Origin: Sanguibacter inulinus
GTDB lineage: Bacteria > Actinomycetota > Actinomycetes > Actinomycetales > Cellulomonadaceae
Assembly (NCBI RefSeq): GCF_013415325.1
Contig: NZ_JACBYE010000033.1
Location: 1-47,589 of the forward strand
Direction of reading: 5' to 3'
Length of the DNA: 47,589 bases
Made by a program: the position numbers and the translations under genes. The notes beneath the pieces were generated by a model. That model made no database searches and had not been told where the DNA came from. It saw nothing but the letters and a program-made list of their open reading frames with translations. This document shows, one piece after another, positions 44,098 to 47,589 of the stretch. Each line of letters opens with the position of its first letter. Positions within the stretch are counted from its first letter, which is position 1.

Positions 44098-44151
44098 CAG
44101 CACGGCCCGGTCGCCATCACCTCTGGAGGGGATGGCGACCGGGCCGTGCTG
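44098..44151. terminator. Large palindrome between PAC2 and the spermidine-synthase-like gene
   Basis: Perfect 21-base arms 44098-44118 and 44131-44151; the 12-base loop can form a further small stem. Shared by convergent genes. Confidence 0.85.
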
Positions 44152-44153
44152 CG

Positions 44154-45074
44154 TCAGGCGGGCGGTGCGGGGTCGACGAGAGGGACCGCGGTCCCCGCGA
44201 AGCGTGACACCTCGTCCGGGCCGCAGAGGATGTGCGCCGGGACCGCAAGACTGCGCAGTGCACGCGCAAGGCCCGCGCTGGCGAGGCCGTCCCCGTCGCG
44301 AGGGCCGCCCGGAGCCGTCGCGGCGAGCACGATGTTGCCGTAGCGGCGCGCCTTGAGCACCGCGGGCTCGGTGATCAGGGCGAGGTCGTCGTCGGTGCGG
44401 GGGACGCTGTCCGTCGCGACGCTGTCCAGCGCCGCACGGATCGTGGCGACCTCGGCACGGGCTGTGGACAGCGGAGGCTTGTCGGCGCAGTTCACGAGGT
44501 ACAGGCCTCCTGGACGCAGGACGCGCAGCACGTCGACGACGAACTCGACGGTCAGCAGGTGACCCGGCGTGCTGTCGCCGGCGAACACGTCTCGGACGAC
44601 GACGTCGACGCTCGAGGTCGCGAGCGTGGCCAGCTGCTCCCGGGCGTCGCCGGCGCGCAGGCGCAGACGGGGTGAGCGGGGGAGGTCGAACCACGACCGC
44701 GCGAGCTCCAGCAGCCGGGCGTCGATGTCGATGCCGATCTGGCGTGAACCGGGCCGGCGGGCGTCGACCGACCGGGCCATCGCGCAGCCTGCGGCCCCGA
44801 GGTGGACCACGTCGAGCGGCCCCTCGGTCGTGTCGTCGAGGACCGCCGACATGATCTCCATGTACTCGAAGCCCACGTTGGTCGGGTCGTCGAGATCGAT
44901 GAAGGAGCTCGGGACGCCGTTGAGCATGACGGTGATGGACCTGTGGTCGTCGCGGTCGAGGACGAGCTCGACGGTTCCCGAGGACGTCTCGACGGGCCCT
45001 GCGGGCAGGTCAGGCTGCCCGGTCTGTGTCAGTGGTCCGGAGGAGGATGAGCGGCGTGAGGTTCGGCGTGCCAT
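44154..45074 (-). CDS. Spermidine-synthase-like SAM-fold protein
   Basis: A 306-residue protein with a Rossmann methyltransferase fold of the spermidine-synthase type: L-G-A-A-G-C-A-M near residue 94, G-I-D-I-D at the end of the second strand, V-V-V-R-D-V-F-A-G-D in the active-site region, and L-R-P-G-G-L-Y. The catalytic Asp pattern of true polyamine synthases is not clearly conserved, so the activity may be a methyl or aminopropyl transfer, or none. The first 30 residues are a basic, Ser-rich tail. TAGGCT lies 6 bases before the ATG at 45074, and no ribosome site is seen. It is divergent from the HEPN-dinB operon. Confidence 0.85.
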   Translation of the reverse strand: MARRTSRRSSSSGPLTQTGQPDLPAGPVETSSGTVELVLDRDDHRSITVMLNGVPSSFIDLDDPTNVGFEYMEIMSAVLDDTTEGPLDVVHLGAAGCAMARSVDARRPGSRQIGIDIDARLLELARSWFDLPRSPRLRLRAGDAREQLATLATSSVDVVVRDVFAGDSTPGHLLTVEFVVDVLRVLRPGGLYLVNCADKPPLSTARAEVATIRAALDSVATDSVPRTDDDLALITEPAVLKARRYGNIVLAATAPGGPRDGDGLASAGLARALRSLAVPAHILCGPDEVSRFAGTAVPLVDPAPPA

Positions 45075-45080
45075 CCCGCA

Positions 45081-45086
45081 AGCCTA
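45081..45086 (-). promoter_or_regulatory. Candidate -10 box of the spermidine-synthase-like gene
   Basis: Minus-strand TAGGCT, 6 bases before the ATG at 45074. Confidence 0.45.
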
Positions 45087-45131
45087 GGCGGGCGGGAGGG
45101 GACCGGCGGAGCACCGAGAGGCGACCACCTC

Positions 45132-45161
45132 TTGACTTCGTTCGAACAGGTGTTCGATACT
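45132..45161 (+). promoter_or_regulatory. Promoter of the HEPN-dinB operon
   Basis: TTGACT (45132-45137), 18-base spacer, GATACT (45156-45161). The LexA box fills the spacer, so LexA binding would block polymerase. AAGGAGG follows at 45167-45173. Confidence 0.7.
45142..45157. promoter_or_regulatory. Perfect LexA (SOS) box before HEPN-dinB
   Basis: TCGAAC-AGGT-GTTCGA is a perfect 6-4-6 dyad, the best of the SOS boxes in this window. Confidence 0.92.
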
Positions 45162-45179
45162 TGAGCAAGGAGGTTCGAC

Positions 45180-45761
45180 ATGGCAGCGACACGGATGACC
45201 GCAGCGACATCAGGAGCACGCGCTCTGGGGACGGCTTCAGCGGGCGCGTCGCGATCAGCACGCCACGGTCGGCCCACCCGAGCTCCGCACGCCGTCTCGG
45301 CAGCACCTGTCTCCGCTGAGGCTGCGGGTCTGACCTCGGCTCTGCGTCGCCAGGCTGCCAGCGACCTCTTGGACCGTGCCGACGCCGAGCTCGTGGCCGC
45401 ACAGCTGGCCACCGATGCCGCTGAGCGGTTCACCCACGCGCACATGGCGGCGCTGAGGGTCTCGGGTGCCGTCCTCGCGGTCCTCGGCACCCGGCCGCCG
45501 CGCGGACGCACGCGCAGCGCGTGGGAGCGTCTCTCGGCGGCCTCCGACGACTTCGTCCCGTGGGCGTCGTTCTTCGCCTCCGGGGCGCACCTGCGCTCCT
45601 CGATCGACGCCGGCCGGTTCGACGCCGTCGACGAAGACGGGGCTGCTCGCTGGGTCGCCGCCGCGGAGGACTTCCGCGACGAGGTCGGCGCCTGGGTCGA
45701 CGACGCCGAGGTCCCGCTCGCGCGCAGCGGCATGCTCGTCGACGGTCCGGTGAGCGCATGA
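45180..45761 (+). CDS. SAV_6107-type HEPN-domain protein, SOS controlled
   Basis: A 193-residue protein. After a disordered Ala/Arg/Thr-rich head (about 1-50) comes an all-helical domain of the SAV_6107 HEPN family. It contains R83-F-T-H-A-H88, an R-x4-H arrangement as in HEPN ribonucleases, though its place in the fold needs a structure to judge. ATG 45180 follows AAGGAGG. The stop overlaps dinB as ATGA, so the HEPN protein and Pol IV are made together from a LexA-controlled promoter. Its activity is unknown; RNase, nucleotidyl-transfer accessory and pure binding roles are all seen among HEPN proteins. Confidence 0.85.
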   Translation: MAATRMTAATSGARALGTASAGASRSARHGRPTRAPHAVSAAPVSAEAAGLTSALRRQAASDLLDRADAELVAAQLATDAAERFTHAHMAALRVSGAVLAVLGTRPPRGRTRSAWERLSAASDDFVPWASFFASGAHLRSSIDAGRFDAVDEDGAARWVAAAEDFRDEVGAWVDDAEVPLARSGMLVDGPVSA

Positions 45762-47029
45762 GCAAGGGTCCGCGGTCGACGACAGTCCCGCGTGACCTCG
45801 GCGAGAAAGACTCGGACTGCTCGATACTCCACGTCGACATGGATGCGTTCTTCGCCTCGGTCGAGGTGGCTCGTCGGCCTGAGCTCAAGGGGCGCCCGGT
45901 GATCGTCGGTGGCTCGGACCGGTCCGTAGTCCTGGCTGCGACCTACGAGGCGCGAGCCTTCGGCGTGCACTCGGCCATGCCCGCGGCCACAGCACGTCGC
46001 CTCTGCCCGCAGGCTGTCTTCATCCAGCCCGACAGGACGGCGTATCACGACGCCTCGACGGCTGTCATGGAGATCCTCGGAGAGGTCACGACCCTCGTCG
46101 AGCCCGTCAGCATCGACGAGGCCTTCCTCGACGTCGAGGGTGCCCGACGTCGGTTGGGCTCGTCGAGCGAGATCGCCCGGAAGATCCGGGCGAGGGTCTA
46201 CCGCGAGCTGGGTCTGACCTGCTCCGTCGGCGTGGCCTCGACCAAGTTCGTCGCGAAGCTGGCGTCGACCCACGCGAAGCCTGACGGCATGATGCTCGTC
46301 CCGCGCGAGTCGACGGTCCGGTTCTTGCACTCCCTGCCCGTGGGTGCGCTGTGGGGCGTGGGGGAGAAGACCGAGAAGAACCTCGCCGCGTGGGGCATCA
46401 CGACGGTCGAGCAGCTCGCCAGGACCGATCCGCTCGTGCTGCGACAGGCTGTCGGCACTGCTGCTGCCGCCCACCTGTTCGACCTGTCGTGGGGACGTGA
46501 CCCGAGGCCTGTCGAGCCGACGCGTCGCGAGCGGAGCATCGGGGCCGAGACGACCTTCGGGCACGACGTGACCGACCTCAGCGTCGTCGAGTCCAAGCTC
46601 CTCGAGCTCTCTGACCGGTGTGCAGACAGGCTGCGGGCCCAGGGGTATCTCGCGCGGACCATCAGCGTGAAGGTGCGCTCGAGCGACTTCCGCACCCTGA
46701 GCCGTTCGAGGTCTCTCGTCTCGCCGACGGACAGTGTCCGTGAGATCTACGCGGTCGCCCGTGAGCTCGTCTCCTCGGTCGACCTCAAGGGCCTGCCGGT
46801 CCGGCTCGTGGGGGTCCGGGGCGAAGGTCTCGAGGCGCGGGGGAGTGCCGCTCTGCAGCTCACCCTCGAAGACGCCGTGGCCGGTGATACCGAGCAGCAG
46901 CGACTGGCGGATGCTGCGATCGACCAGGTACGTCTGCGCTTCGGACGATCGGCCATCCGGCAGGCGGCGGTCGCCACGACTTCCTCACAGCGCTCGACTA
47001 CCGTTGTGCCGGATGTCGAACTATCCTGA
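45758..47029 (+). CDS. dinB: DNA polymerase IV (Y-family)
   Basis: Error-prone translesion polymerase of 423 residues. The catalytic acidic residues are D27 (H-V-D-M-D-A-F-F) and D120-E121 (S-I-D-E-A-F). The palm, fingers (Y-E-A-R-A-F-G-V), thumb with G-V-G-E-K-T, and little finger are all present. The C-terminus lacks a clear beta-clamp peptide of the Q-L-x-L-F type; Q-L-T-L-E near residue 369 lies inside the little finger. ATG 45758 overlaps the HEPN stop. Control is by the perfect LexA box 38 bases before the operon start codon. Not the ImuB or DinB3 type, since the catalytic triad is intact. Confidence 0.95.
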   Translation: MSKGPRSTTVPRDLGEKDSDCSILHVDMDAFFASVEVARRPELKGRPVIVGGSDRSVVLAATYEARAFGVHSAMPAATARRLCPQAVFIQPDRTAYHDASTAVMEILGEVTTLVEPVSIDEAFLDVEGARRRLGSSSEIARKIRARVYRELGLTCSVGVASTKFVAKLASTHAKPDGMMLVPRESTVRFLHSLPVGALWGVGEKTEKNLAAWGITTVEQLARTDPLVLRQAVGTAAAAHLFDLSWGRDPRPVEPTRRERSIGAETTFGHDVTDLSVVESKLLELSDRCADRLRAQGYLARTISVKVRSSDFRTLSRSRSLVSPTDSVREIYAVARELVSSVDLKGLPVRLVGVRGEGLEARGSAALQLTLEDAVAGDTEQQRLADAAIDQVRLRFGRSAIRQAAVATTSSQRSTTVVPDVELS

Positions 47030-47067
47030 ACTCTGACAAGGTCCGATCGAACAGTGCGGGGGTTGCG

Positions 47068-47475
47068 ATGCCTCTGTCCGAATACGAGCAGCGTGTTCTG
47101 GAGCAGATGGAGCGAGAGCTCACGTCTGATGATCCGCGCCTTGCGACAAGTATGAAGACGACGTCCCAGCGGTCTTCGGTCCGCTACGTGATCGCGGGGG
47201 TAGGGCTGATCGTCGGGCTCCTCGCGCTGGTGGTCGGTGTGGCACAGTCTGTGCCCGTCGTGGGAGTGGTCGGCTTCGCGGTGATGTTCGCCGCCGTCGC
47301 CTACGCCTTCGCCCAGCCGTCGAAGTCCAGCGGCCCGGTCGGTGTGGTCTCGCCTGACGGGACCGTGAGGCCGGCTGCGAAGCAGCAGAAGACCAAGCGT
47401 GGGGGCAAGGCCGGCAAGGCACCCTTCATGCAGCGCATGGAAGAGCGATGGGACAAGCGCCGCGACGAGCAGTGA
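47068..47475 (+). CDS. DUF3040 membrane protein
   Basis: A 135-residue protein of the actinobacterial DUF3040 family. The N-terminal signature M-P-L-S-E-Y-E-Q-R-x-L-E-Q-M-E and D-D-P-R-L-A are followed by two membrane helices (about 38-59 and 62-82) and a basic cytoplasmic tail of 50 residues. ATG 47068 has only a weak G-rich site upstream. DUF3040 genes usually sit between dinB and mraZ at the head of the division/cell-wall cluster, so mraZ probably starts just past the window. Function unknown. The last 114 bases of the window hold no gene, only a nested weak dyad (47495-47536). Confidence 0.88.
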   Translation: MPLSEYEQRVLEQMERELTSDDPRLATSMKTTSQRSSVRYVIAGVGLIVGLLALVVGVAQSVPVVGVVGFAVMFAAVAYAFAQPSKSSGPVGVVSPDGTVRPAAKQQKTKRGGKAGKAPFMQRMEERWDKRRDEQ

Positions 47476-47589
47476 CGCTCAAAGGCACCGCGGCCTAGAT
47501 CGTAGGTCGGCAGACCTCTTCGCTCCGATGATCTAGCTCTCCACAGTCAGTACCTAGAGATCTTCTCCAGCGCGGGCTGGGCGTATGAA

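Noticed and set aside
47015-47065. TCGAAC half-sites before DUF3040 as a LexA box
   Set aside because: Neither half-site has a GTTCGA partner at the right spacing.
1-47589. CRISPR arrays, tRNA or rRNA genes, insertion sequences, prophage
   Set aside because: No regularly spaced repeats, cloverleaf sequences, transposase or phage genes were seen; the window is chromosomal core with one accessory-looking block.

Overview
The window is a GC-rich actinobacterial chromosome segment. The gene order ftsK-pgsA-cinA-clgR, lhr-nei2, DUF3046-recA-recX, rny-miaB, miaA-dapF, hflX, lexA-nrdR and HEPN-dinB-DUF3040 is typical of actinobacteria. RNase Y beside recX and the many start codons placed 6-8 bases after a TANNNT hexamer point to Micrococcales, resembling the Cellulomonas/Sanguibacter group; the exact genus is an inference. 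No insertion sequence, prophage, CRISPR array, rRNA or tRNA was seen. Coding density is high (39 protein genes, the first one cut by the window edge).

Layout. 1-1150: end of a membrane-anchored secreted protein and two tandem hairpins. 1185-5887: ftsK, pgsA, cinA, clgR. 6019-11875 (minus): Lhr helicase and Nei2 glycosylase, divergent from DUF3046. 11930-17460: DUF3046, recA, recX, rny and miaB. 17558-24109: an accessory-looking block between miaB and miaA with three YbjN-fold paralogs, an actinobacterial Hsp90-family protein, a large TPR protein and one orphan gene. 24367-31800: miaA, dapF, a methyltransferase, hflX, dinG, ldh. 31917-34252: lexA, a divergent LysM membrane protein, nrdR. 34303-39396: aldo/keto reductase, DUF5302, serA, HelD-type helicase. 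39578-42968: a three-gene signalling operon (receiver-PP2C phosphatase, histidine kinase, CheY-like regulator). 43133-47475: PAC2 protein, spermidine-synthase-like protein, a SOS-controlled HEPN-dinB pair, and DUF3040; the dcw cluster (mraZ) probably follows.

Common theme. Much of the window concerns the DNA-damage response. LexA boxes of the actinobacterial form TCGAAC-N4-GTTCGA lie before recA, lexA/LysM and HEPN-dinB. A second, LexA-independent signal of the RecA-NDp (PafBC) form, TTGTCRGTG-N8-TANNNT, fits recA exactly. Imperfect 7/9 versions with the exact 8-base spacing lie before clgR, lhr and the YbjN3-Hsp90-TPR operon. If real, the last would tie an uncharacterised chaperone module to DNA damage; this is the most interesting hypothesis in the window.
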